Below, one piece after another: positions 34,848-45,200 of a stretch of 64,000 nucleotides of DNA. The notes under the pieces are model-generated. The model was not told the origin of the DNA, searched no databases, and saw nothing but the letters and a program-made list of their open reading frames with translations. Within the stretch, counting starts at the first letter, position 1. Every line of letters starts with the position of its first letter. Location of the stretch: NCBI RefSeq assembly GCF_900113685.1, contig NZ_FOQG01000001.1, forward strand, positions 186,001-250,000. The letters are read 5' to 3'. The position numbers were made by a program, and so were the translations under genes. This DNA is from Nocardioides psychrotolerans. GTDB lineage: Bacteria; Actinomycetota; Actinomycetes; Propionibacteriales; Nocardioidaceae.

Positions 34848-37091
34848 CCAGGTGCGCAGGCTGAGGGCCGCGCGGACCCGGCGACGGCGGGTGACGCCCT
34901 GCGACATCCGGCGGCGCTCCGCGTCCACCTCCTGCCAGTACGACGACGCAACGCCCTCAAGGGGCTGGCTGGGGCCGAACACGTGGCGGTCGGCGAGCGC
35001 GGCGAGCCCGGGCGCCTGCGGGGAGGAGACGCGGAAGGACTGCTCGCGCCGCGTCCAGCCGGCGCCCACCGGGACCGGCTGCCCCAGGTCGCGGGCGTGG
35101 TCGACCAGCTCGCGCCAGCCACCGACGATGCGGGCCGTGACCCGCTCGGCCGAGCGACGCCGGCGTCGACGCAGTGCCTTGGCGAGCACGACCGACGACA
35201 GCACGAGGACGACCGCCACCAGCGGCAACCCGACGTAGAGCAGGACGGCGCGCAGCCACGCGGGGAACCCGCCACCGGCGTCCTCCTCGCGGTCGCCCTT
35301 GCGCGCGTTGAGCTCGGCGTCGTTCTGCTCGGCCAGGGTGGACGGCGGCGGGATCGGGGCGGGGGGTGGCACGACGGTGCCGCTCATCTCCTGCTCGGCG
35401 ATCGGCGGTTGCTCCGCAGGGCGGTCGGTGTCCATGAACGACTCGGTCGGCAGCACCCGCCAGGAGCCGTCGGCGACGCGCAGCTCGACCCAGGCCTGGA
35501 CATCCTTGCCTTCGACGACGCCGTCGTCGGGGACGACCGCGCCGAGGACGACCCGCGCGGGGACGCCGATCTTGTTGGCGACCAGCGCCATCACCGCGGC
35601 GTACTGCTCGTCGTTGCCGACCATGATCGGGGCGTTGACGAACTCCTCCGACAGCCGCCGCACGTAGTGGCCGGCGTGGTAGATCTTCTCGCTCGACAAG
35701 ACGCCGTCGGAGTACTTGCCCTCGCTCTTGAGGTGCTCGGCGGCCGCGAACACCCGCTCCATCAGCTCCGAGGCGCCGGCGGTCCACTGCACGGCCTGCG
35801 TGTGCAGGAAGCCGGCCGCGAGGGCCGCGTCGGTCAGGTCGCCGCTGGGGGCCGAGGTCTCACCGACCTCCTCGGCGGGCCGGACGGCGGTGAAGTGGTA
35901 GACGTCGCCGGGGGCGAGGCCGGAGGGCACGACCCCGGTCGAGGTGGCGAGGTTGTAGCGGAACGACTCGGCCATGTCCTGCACGGCGTCGTCCGAGGCG
36001 CCTTCGTCGAAGTGCATCGACTGGAGCGACCCGACGGTGGGCAGCCACACGCCGGAGTAGCCCTCGCCCAGGGTCACCGTGACGTCGGCGCGCTCGCCGT
36101 CGACGGGGTTGTCGATCGTCGAGGAGACCCGCTGGAAGGTGTCGAGGGTGCTGCCCGGGACGGTGTCCTCAGCGGCGCCCCACACCACCCCGTCGTAGTC
36201 GTCGAGCGTCGCGATCCGCACCCGCGACCCCTCGGGCGCCCCGTCGATGGTCATCAGGGTGACGTCGTGCAGGTTGACCGCGTCGGGCTCGGGCATGGCG
36301 ACGTAGCGACGGAAGGAGGAGAGCGGCGAGGGGTACTGGCCGATGTCGAACGGCGGCTGGACGTAGGTGCGCAGGACCACCCGCTCGTCGTCGGCGCCCG
36401 CGACCCAGGTGGTGACCGGCAGGGCCGCGGCACCGGCCAGACCGAGCATCGCCGAGCCGACGAGCACCCGACGGGCACGTCCGGCGCCGCCGCGGACCGG
36501 TCCCGTGCTGCGCTGCATGCGCACGACGAGCCATCCCAGCGCCAGCACCGCCAGGACGACGCCCTGGAGCCACAGCGACGACGGACGTCGTACGCCGAGC
36601 AGGATGACCGCGACCAGCAGCGCGATGGGTGCCACGAGGGGCAGCATCGAGCGGAGCCAGGCCGGCCCCGAGCGGAGCCGGGCCGTGAGGGTCCCGAGGA
36701 GACCCGCGACCAGGCCGAGCAGCCAGGGCAGCACGAGCAGCGGGCCGTCGCCGTCGACGGGCGGCAGCGTGGTGAGCAGGTCCTTCCACCCGAAGAGCAC
36801 CTGGTCGCCCAGCTCGGCGACCGTGCCGGGACCCGGCGGCGACCGCAGCGCCAGCGGGCCACCCACCAGGACGAAGACGACGATGGTCAGGACGACCGCC
36901 GAGACGGTCGGCCAGCCGAGGCTCGAGGTGACGTGGGCGATCGTGATCGCGAGGAGAACCCCGAGGAGGCCGACCACGAGGAAGCCGATCCCGGTGAAGG
37001 TCGTGCCCAGCCCGGCCAGCGCCGCGGCGCACGTGGCGGTCAGCAGCACGGCGTCGACCAGGTGGGCACGGGTGGGGAGGAGACGGTTCAT
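34839..37091 (-). CDS. TgpA-like membrane protein with degenerate transglutaminase domain
   Basis: A 750-aa integral membrane protein: about six N-terminal helices (residues 10-230), a large external region with a transglutaminase-core-like domain (about 480-560), and one more helix (about 630-655) before a basic cytoplasmic tail. The core is recognisable from NDEQYAAVMALVANKIGVPA and VQAWVELRVADGSW. The expected catalytic Cys, His and Asp are replaced by Asp494, Gln532 and Leu547, so it is unlikely to be an active transglutaminase or protease. ATG 37091 overlaps the DUF58 stop codon (ATGA). With DUF58 and MoxR it forms the common MoxR-DUF58-TgpA trio. Confidence 0.9.
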   Translation of the reverse strand: MNRLLPTRAHLVDAVLLTATCAAALAGLGTTFTGIGFLVVGLLGVLLAITIAHVTSSLGWPTVSAVVLTIVVFVLVGGPLALRSPPGPGTVAELGDQVLFGWKDLLTTLPPVDGDGPLLVLPWLLGLVAGLLGTLTARLRSGPAWLRSMLPLVAPIALLVAVILLGVRRPSSLWLQGVVLAVLALGWLVVRMQRSTGPVRGGAGRARRVLVGSAMLGLAGAAALPVTTWVAGADDERVVLRTYVQPPFDIGQYPSPLSSFRRYVAMPEPDAVNLHDVTLMTIDGAPEGSRVRIATLDDYDGVVWGAAEDTVPGSTLDTFQRVSSTIDNPVDGERADVTVTLGEGYSGVWLPTVGSLQSMHFDEGASDDAVQDMAESFRYNLATSTGVVPSGLAPGDVYHFTAVRPAEEVGETSAPSGDLTDAALAAGFLHTQAVQWTAGASELMERVFAAAEHLKSEGKYSDGVLSSEKIYHAGHYVRRLSEEFVNAPIMVGNDEQYAAVMALVANKIGVPARVVLGAVVPDDGVVEGKDVQAWVELRVADGSWRVLPTESFMDTDRPAEQPPIAEQEMSGTVVPPPAPIPPPSTLAEQNDAELNARKGDREEDAGGGFPAWLRAVLLYVGLPLVAVVLVLSSVVLAKALRRRRRRSAERVTARIVGGWRELVDHARDLGQPVPVGAGWTRREQSFRVSSPQAPGLAALADRHVFGPSQPLEGVASSYWQEVDAERRRMSQGVTRRRRVRAALSLRTWWK

Positions 37092-38287
37092 CGCGCGCTC
37101 CAGTGGAGCAACCCGGGCAGGTCCTCCAAGGTCCCGACGCGCAGCACCGTGAGCCCGCCGGTCTCGGTGACCGTGGCGGTCGCGGTGGCCTCGACGACGA
37201 TCGCGATGCGCCGGACCTCGGGCGGGAACGCGGCCGAGGCGCGCAGGACGTCCTCGAAGGGCGCCGCGCCACCGGTGACGAGGAAGAGCAGGCTGGTGTC
37301 GTGGGCGATGTCGGCGGCCCTGCGGGCGGCCGGGATCAGCCCGACCCGGCCCGTCACGGCGCGACACACGGCATCGAGCGCGAGGTGGCCGTCGACGCCC
37401 GAGGACGCGTGGTGGCCACAGACGAAGGATGCCTCGAAGTCGTCGAGCACCGCACGCACGATGATCGAGGCGGTCGCCGACATCGCGGTCTCGAACTCGT
37501 CGGCGCCGCGCTCCCCCGGCGCCCAGCTGGACGGCTGGTCGTCGACCACGATCGTCGCGTGGCTGCGGCGGGTGTCGAGGTATTGCCGCACGAGGAGCTG
37601 GCTCACGCCGCCCGAGGCCATCACCTTGGCCGAGGACCGCCAGTGGACGTGGCGCAGGTCGTCGCCGGCGACGTACTCGCGCAGGGTGTGGAAGGCCAGG
37701 TCGCTCTGCGAGATCGACTCGGTCTCGACGCCCTCGAGGTCGCGGAGCAGACCGGCTCCGAGCGCGTCGAGCGGGATCATCGCCGGGCGGACCAGGATCT
37801 CCTGCAGGTCGGTCCACTCGGTGTCGCGCGAGACCAGGCCGAGCGGGTCGCCGCGGCGGGTGGTCGCCGGGCCTACGCCGATGACGCCGCGTCGCTCGGT
37901 GCGGACGGTGAAGGTCTCCTGGTGGGTGGCGCCGGCCGCGAGGGCGGGGATGCCGTAGCGGTGGACGGCGTCGCCGACCGGCAGGTCGAAGACCGTCGGC
38001 AGCATCCGGCCGGCCGCGAGGTTGGTGACGTCGATGCTCGCGGCCACCGTCGCCCCGGCAGCGACCCGCGCCGGCTCGAGCACCAGGTCGACCCGCACGC
38101 GCGTGCGCCCGACCAAGAACGGCAGGGACACCCCGAGCAGCAGCAGGCACGCCACGCCGATGACGGTGAGCTCACGCCAACCGGCCGTCGCGCCAGCGGC
38201 GAGGGCGAGCACCCCGAGGGCGAGCACCAGCCACCCGAGGGGCTTGACCACCCCCCGGACCTCGTCCCAGCGCTGCTTCACCCTCAT
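37088..38287 (-). CDS. DUF58 domain-containing membrane protein
   Basis: A 399-aa protein with two N-terminal membrane helices (about 15-35 and 38-60) and a DUF58 domain identified by YVAGDDLRHVHWRSSAK (about 210-227). DUF58 proteins have a vWA-like fold and act with MoxR ATPases as chaperone-client pairs. The MoxR gene ends 7 bp upstream of its start, and the transglutaminase-like gene overlaps its end. The order and coupling support a single complex at the membrane. Confidence 0.93.
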   Translation of the reverse strand: MRVKQRWDEVRGVVKPLGWLVLALGVLALAAGATAGWRELTVIGVACLLLLGVSLPFLVGRTRVRVDLVLEPARVAAGATVAASIDVTNLAAGRMLPTVFDLPVGDAVHRYGIPALAAGATHQETFTVRTERRGVIGVGPATTRRGDPLGLVSRDTEWTDLQEILVRPAMIPLDALGAGLLRDLEGVETESISQSDLAFHTLREYVAGDDLRHVHWRSSAKVMASGGVSQLLVRQYLDTRRSHATIVVDDQPSSWAPGERGADEFETAMSATASIIVRAVLDDFEASFVCGHHASSGVDGHLALDAVCRAVTGRVGLIPAARRAADIAHDTSLLFLVTGGAAPFEDVLRASAAFPPEVRRIAIVVEATATATVTETGGLTVLRVGTLEDLPGLLHWSAR

Positions 38288-38294
38288 CCGACGC

Positions 38295-39263
38295 TCACGC
38301 CACCCGGTCGGTCGGCGGGGCGACGGAGTCGAGCAGGCGGGTGATGACGGTGTCGATCGAGACCCCGCTGAACTGGGCCTCGGCGTCGAGCAGCAGCCGG
38401 TGGCACAGCACCGGGACGGCGAGATCCTTGACGTCGTCGGGCACGACGTGGTCCCTGCCGTCGGCGGCCGCCCAGGTCTTGGCGACCCGGATGAAGGCCA
38501 GGCAGCCGCGCGCGGAAAGGCCGAGCTTGACGTGGGGCTGGCGCCTCGACTCCTCGGCGATCTCCGCGACGTAGCCGATGACCGCCGGGTCGACGTAGAC
38601 CTCGTCGGCCAGGCCGCTCATCTGGGCGATCGTGGCTGACGTGATGACGGGGGTGACGAGCGCCGCCCGGTCCCGCACCTTGGCGTTGACGAGCAGCTCG
38701 ATCGTCGCGGCCTTGTCGGGGTAGCCGACCGAGCTCTTCATCAGGAACCGGTCGAGCTGGGCCTCGGGCAGCCGGTAGGTGCCGGCCTGCTCGATCGGGT
38801 TCTGCGTGGCGATGACCATGAACGGGCGGCCGACCTCGTGGGGTCGGCCGTCGACGGTGACCCGGCCCTCCTCCATGACCTCGAGCAGCGCCGACTGGGT
38901 CTTCGGCGAGGCGCGGTTGATCTCGTCGGCCAGGACGATGGTGTGGAAGATCGGTCCGGGGTGGAACTCGAAGGTGCCCTTGTGCTGGTCGTAGACGGTG
39001 ACGCCAGTGACGTCGGAGGGCAGTAGGTCGGGGGTGAACTGGATCCGGGCGTGGCTGCCCTGGACGGTGTTGGCCAGCGCCCGCGCGAGCATCGTCTTGC
39101 CCGTTCCGGGGACGTCCTCGAGCAGCAGGTGGCCCTCGGACAGCAGGCAGGTCAGCGCCAGCCGTACGACGTGGCGCTTGCCGAGGACGGCCTTCTCCAT
39201 GTTGTCGGTGAGCTGGTCGAAGGTCTGCTTGAACCAGGCGGCCTGGTCGTGGGTGATCGTCAC
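38295..39263 (-). CDS. MoxR-family AAA+ ATPase
   Basis: A 322-aa AAA+ ATPase with Walker [17 protein letters not shown] (about 44-59), Walker [20 protein letters not shown], sensor [13 protein letters not shown] and a C-terminal lid. MoxR ATPases help assemble or mature partner protein complexes, often with vWA/DUF58 proteins. GTG 39263 with GAGGACC upstream is preferred; the long open frame before it overlaps the next gene. It starts 8 bp after the giant Ig/FnIII gene ends, so it is in the same operon. Confidence 0.94.
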   Translation of the reverse strand: MTITHDQAAWFKQTFDQLTDNMEKAVLGKRHVVRLALTCLLSEGHLLLEDVPGTGKTMLARALANTVQGSHARIQFTPDLLPSDVTGVTVYDQHKGTFEFHPGPIFHTIVLADEINRASPKTQSALLEVMEEGRVTVDGRPHEVGRPFMVIATQNPIEQAGTYRLPEAQLDRFLMKSSVGYPDKAATIELLVNAKVRDRAALVTPVITSATIAQMSGLADEVYVDPAVIGYVAEIAEESRRQPHVKLGLSARGCLAFIRVAKTWAAADGRDHVVPDDVKDLAVPVLCHRLLLDAEAQFSGVSIDTVITRLLDSVAPPTDRVA

Positions 39264-39271
39264 AGGGGTCC

Positions 39272-42200
39272 TCAGGAGTTGGGCCAGTTGTAGTGGTTGG
39301 ACTCGACGCCGTCGCAGACCACCCAGACACTGCGGTCGGGGTAGCCGAAGTAGGGGCCGGGCTGCACGATGCGGTTGGTCGCGATGGGGCGCGTGGCGTA
39401 GGCGCCGTCCACGCTGTCGTAGAAGGTGCAGTTCATCGGGTTGTAGTCCCAGTTCTCGCTGGTGAAGAGGATCTTCCCGCAGGAGGGGTGCAGGCAGTCG
39501 GTGCCCGTGCCGCCGGTGTTGCACGACGGGTCGTCGGTGCCGTCGTTGCACCGGTCGCCGCGCTGGATGGCGATCGACGGCTTGGGCGCGTCCTCGGTCG
39601 TCGGGCTCCTGGCCTGGCGCGAGCCGGGGCCGCGCTTGGGGCTGGAGTCGGTGAGCGTGACCGTCAGCTGCTCGTTGGCGCTGTTGCCGATGTCGACCGC
39701 GGCGGTGCGGAAGGTGTGGACGTCGACCCCGTCGAGGGTGAACGTCTCCTTGCTGCGCTTGTCGCTGTCGACGCTCATCGCGGCCGGGTCGCCGTCGGCG
39801 TCGACGGTGATCTCCCACGACACTTTCCTGCCGTTGACGATCGGCTCCATCCGCAGGACGTCCTCACGGGTCAGCGGACCGTAGGTCTGCAGCGGCTTGC
39901 CGGTCGATCGCGAGCAGGCGCCCGCCTCGTTGCAGACCTCGAGCTCGATCGTGTAGGGGTGGTCGTTGGAACCCACCAGGATCTGCCGCTCCTGGGGCCC
40001 CGTGGCGCTGAGCTGGTCCACCACCGCCCCGTCGGAGTAGATGGTCACGTCGGACTGCGCTCCCCGCGAGGCCGGCACGGTGAACTGCACGATGCCGGTG
40101 TTGTCGCTGCCCGTGGGTCGCAGGGTGAAGTCGCCCCACTCCGCCGGCTGGCCGACGGCGCTCCACGGCGCTGCCGGCCCGGTCGCGGTGCGGCCCTTGC
40201 CATTCTTGTTGGTCGCTCGCACGGCGTAGGAGTAGGTCCGCCCGTCGTAGACCATGCCGGCGTTGTCGCAACGGGTCGCGACGATGTCGGTGCAGTTGGG
40301 CAGCGCCTTCTGGTCGCGCAGCACGGTGTAGCGCACCGGGTCGGGTCCGTTGGGGTCGACATCTGGCCAGGTGAGCGTCACCGCGCCGCTGTCACCCGGC
40401 GTGCGCTGGTCGGTGATCGTAGGCGCCGCGGGCGCGCCGGGGGTGCCGACCGACTGGAAGGCTGCGGAGCGTCGGGCCGGCCCGATGTCGAGAGCGTTCT
40501 CCGCGGCCACCGAGAACGTGTATTCCACGTTGTTGTCGAGACCGGTGATCGTGATGTTGGGCCGCGTCGAGCTCTTGGACCCACCGGGCCACGAGACGAG
40601 GTAGCGCCGGATGTCGGAGGTCTGGGTGGTCGGCGGGGTCCACGCGATCACCAGCACCCGGTCACCCTCGCGCACCAGCCTGATCGGCCCGACCAGGCCG
40701 GGCTTGCGGTCCGGCGTCGCCTGGGCCGACCCGGTGCTCCACTCCGACCAACCGACGCGGTTGTGCGCGCGCACCTGGAAGGAGTACGCCGTGCCGTTGG
40801 TGAGGCCGCGGATCTCGCAGGTGGTGGTGCCGCACTGCTGCGTGGCACCGCCTCGCGCGCTGCGGACCTCGTAGCGGTCGACCGGGGCACCGTTCGCGTC
40901 GGGTGCGCGCCAGGACAGGGCGACCTCCTCGTCACGCACGGTGCGTCCGGGCACCGGCGCCGTCGGGGTGTCGGGCACGTCGAGGACGTCGAGGGAGATG
41001 CGGCCCTCGACCAGCCGCTCCGGTCCGGGGTCGCCCGCCACGTCGCTCATGACGACCCGGAACTGCGCCTGCCCGTCGACGCGCTCCCCCGTGGTCAGCG
41101 TGACCCGGGAGCCCTCGGCGGTGATGTCGACGTCGAGACCGGTGATCTGGGTGGCTTCGACGACGGTGGGCTCGGGGTTGCTGACGCCGGGGCGCAGGTA
41201 GGCCGCGAGGTCGATGGTCCGGGTCTCCCCGGCGCGCATGTCGTCGACCCGGATCGGGGTGAGCGAGGGCGGCGGCGACTTGGCCACGAGCAGCTGGAGG
41301 CGCCCGGGCCTGCTGTCGCCGGTGGTCACGAGCAGGGTGCCGCGGCTGCCGGGCTCGGCGGTCGACTCGGCGGCGACCTCGATCGCCGGGCCGCTCGGGG
41401 TGATGATCGCGAGCCCGTCGCTGGAGGTCTCCCAGTCGGCGTCGAAGTCGAGCCCACCCGCGTCGTCGGGGTCGGGCGTCCACACGTGGCACAGCGAGGC
41501 GATGTCGAGGTCGAGCGACTGGCCCTGGGCAATGCGCACCGCCTCGTCGGGGCAGCGCAGGATCGGGGTCTCGCCCCCCACCTGGACCGGCACCGACAGC
41601 ACCGCGCGGATGCCGTCGGGGTCGTCGACCGAGGTGCCCGTGGTGACCTCGAGGACCACGGCGCCGGGACCGACGTACGACTCGGCGGCGGTGAGCTCGA
41701 AGGCGCGGTCTCCGGTGACGCCAGCGACCAGGTTGGCGCTGGGCGAGGACCAGATGCGGTTCTTGAGGGTCAGCTGGACCGGGCCGCCGGCCGGGTTGAC
41801 GACGTAGTCGTTGGGGTCGAAGGAGTCGGTGTCGCCCGAGGCGAGCTCGATCAGGGCCCCGGCGTCGACATAGGGCGCGTCGGCGCGCAGGGCCGGCACG
41901 AAGAGCGAGCCGGTGGCCACGCCGCCGTCGCCGTCTCGGACGCGGAACGGCACGACGATCGGCTGCTCGGCGCGGTCGACGGTGATCGTGCCGCCCTCGG
42001 CCGAGGCCGCGATCCCCGACGGCGCGACGACCTCGGTGACGCGCAGGGCCGAGGCCGGGCCGTCGGGGTCGTAGGCGGTGTCGAGGACGTCGACGACGAC
42101 GCCGTCGCCGTCGCCGTCGCTGTCACCGGACTCACCGAACGCGTCGAAGACCACCGGCGGGTTGTTGAAGGGCTCGCTGGTGCGCAGCGTGACCGTCGCC

Positions 42201-45200
42201 TGCGAAGCGGCGAGACCGTTGCCGAGGCGGTAGACCACCTCGACGTTGCGGCCGGACCCGTCGGTGGGGGCCTCGAGCACGACAGGGCCCTGGGGGCTCT
42301 CGAGGCTGACGCCGGCCGGGGCGTCGAGCAGCTCGACCGTGACGCGGTCGCCGTCGGCGACCAGGTCGTTGGCGAGCACGTCGACGGTGGCGACGCGGCC
42401 GGGCTCGACCGTGATCGTGTCGGCGACGGCCAGCGGCGGCTGGGGGGTCGCCGGCTGCACGATCGCGATCCGCACGGTGCCGGTCGCCTCGGCGCCCTGG
42501 GGGTCGGTGACGGTGTAGGTGAACTCGTCGGTGCCGACGCTGCCGGGGTAGGCCTGGTATCGCAGCGAGTTGGCGCCGTAGGAGACCAGCCGGCCCAGCG
42601 CGGGGGCGCTCGAGATGCCGGTGAGGGTCACGGGGTCGCCATCGGGGTCGACGCCCGCGCCGGGGACCTTCAAGGTGATGGCGTCACCCGAGACCGCGCG
42701 TCCCTCGAGCGCCGGCGGCTCGGGAGGCTGGTTGGCGCGGCTGCCGGGGACCACGGTGATCTCTGCCTTGCCGGGCGCGGTCTCCCCCGCCGTGTTGGTC
42801 GCCAGGTAGCGCACCGTGAAGGTCTGCGCGTCGTCGATCCCGCGCGGGGCGACGTAGCGCAGGAACCGCCCGGCGACGTACGCCGAGCCGGTCGGCACGT
42901 CGTCGTCACCAGGAGGCAGCACCGTGAGCGAGCCGGCGGTCTCTCCGGCCACGTCGCCGACCAGGCTGAGCTCGTCGCCGGCGGGGCTGAAGTCGTTGTC
43001 CAGGACCGGGATCGACGCACCCGTGCCCTCGCGCACGATCACCCGGTCGACCTCCGTGACCGGCGAGTTGTCCTGGGGAGCAGGGCGCTGCGTGACGACG
43101 ACCTCGCCCTCGATGCCCGACCGGGTGCCGTTGCTGATGCGGTAGCGGACCAGCTGGGTGCGCGGCGCCAGGGTGCCCTGGCGGGCGGAGAGCCTCAGCC
43201 ACCGACCCTCGACCACGGCGACGTCGAGCTGGTTGTCGGTCTCGGCCTCCCCGGACTGGACGACGAGCAGACCGCCGGTGGGGTCGACGTCGTTGGCGAG
43301 CACGTCGACCAGGGTCGCGGCCTGGCCGTAGACGGTGATGCTGTCCGGCATCGCGACCGGCGCCTGGGGCGGCTTCTCGGCGGCCCGCACGTCGACCCGG
43401 ATGCGCCCGCGGGCGAAGGGGGCGTTGCCGTACTTGGCGTCGTAGTCGAGGAAGTAGGTCTGGGGCTGCGCGGAGCGGAAGGTGATCGTGCCCCCGACGA
43501 GGTCGGTGCGGACGTCGGCGCCGCTGGTCGCGGCCACCTTGCCGGCGAGCTCGAGCACCGCGTCGGGCGTCACCGGGTCGGAGCCCGGGAGGTCGTTGCC
43601 CAACGGGCGGATGGTGATCGGCTTGCCGGCCTCGCCGGCGATCACGTCGGGCTCAGCGACCGCCGGGAAGGCCTGGCGGTCCTTGATGCCCTGCACCTGG
43701 AACGTCAGCTCGTCGGTGACGGGGTCGCCGATGTCATCGGTGACGTCGTAGGCAACCGTCACGACACCCGCCTTGATCGGGGCGGTGAAGCGGATCCGCC
43801 CACCGGACGTCACCCGGGCCGTGGCGCCGCTGCGCTCGCCCCCCTCGGCCTTGGCCGCCGACACCGACAGCGGGTCGCCGTCGGACTTGTCGCGCCAGTC
43901 GGGCAGCACCGGCACGTCGAGCGTGCCGCCGGCAGGCACGTTCCACACCCGCGGTTCGAAGCCCTCGCGCAGCTGGGGCGCACCGTCGACCTGTGGGCCG
44001 CGCGGCCGCACGGTGACCGTGGCGTGCGCGGCGACGTCCTGGCGACCGTCGTCGATGTAGTAGTCGAAGGTCGTCACGCCCGCCTGGTCCGGCATCGTGA
44101 CCTGCACCGTCTGACCGTCGGGGCTGATCGTCACGTCCGAATCGGAGCCGGTGATGTCCTGCACGGAGCGGATCGAGAGCAGACGCCCCTCGGGGGCGGT
44201 GTCGTTGTCGAGTGGGTGCAGGACGGTCGTGCGGCCCAGCCGGGCGCCGAGGTCGTCGGGCTTGGCCTCGGGCGGACGCCGGTCACCCTCGGCCTCCTCC
44301 TCGTTCTCCTCGTTCTCGTCGTCGTCCTTCACCTTGTTCTTGAAGGCGTCCCAGTTGTCGAGCCGGGTCGGCTCGTCGGAGTCGATGTTCCACACCGCGC
44401 CCGACGAGCGGTCGTTGAGCAGGATCTCGCCGCGGTTGACGCGGAAGACCAGGTCGCTGGAGTCGGTGCCGAGCGGGTTGACCACCGGCTCCTCGTCGCC
44501 GCAGACGGTGGCGACTGCGCCCACCCCGCCCGACCACGCGCCGTAGTGGCAGGCCCCGAGGCGCACCGGGGCGGTCGGCCGTCCGCCGACGCCGTCGGCC
44601 AGCGTGGTCTCCTCGCCCGACTCCAGGTCGATCGCGAGCAGCCGGTCGGAGGTCGCCACCAGCACCGACGAGGCGTCGGGGCCGGGCTGCTGCAGCACCG
44701 ACCCGACCGGTACGTCGGTCCCCGCGCCGCCGATGACGGTCAGGGAGCCGGACTGGGTGTCGAGCACGACCGGGGTGTCGCCCACGGCGGTGACGGTCAC
44801 CGACGCCTCGACGGCGCCGGGCAGGTCGCTCGTGCGGGGCTTGGCGAAGCCGGCGTCGGTCTGCGCGATGCGGGTGACGGTGTCGTCCTCGGCCGAGACG
44901 GTGACGATCTCACCGTCCTCGGTGACCGTCAGCGCGCCGTCGACGCCGGTCGTGGCGAGCGGTGGAGCCTGGGAGTCGAGGTTGCCCACCACGGGCACGC
45001 CGAGGTCGGCGTCGGCCAGCTCGGCCCACAGCGAGCCGGTTGCCGGGTCGAGGACGGCGATCGTCCCGCCGGCCAGCTGCACCTGGGCGCCGCCCGGGAT
45101 CGTGGCGCCGTCGCCGTCGGGGTGCTCCACGCTGGCCGGGTCGATCGCCGCGAGCGCGCCCGACGAGATGTTGACCGCCACGACGGAGGCGCCGTCCTGG

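Noticed and set aside
37092..38150. 350-residue upstream extension of the transglutaminase-like protein.
   Set aside because: Arg-rich shadow of the DUF58 gene; the true product starts with a clean membrane helix at 37091.
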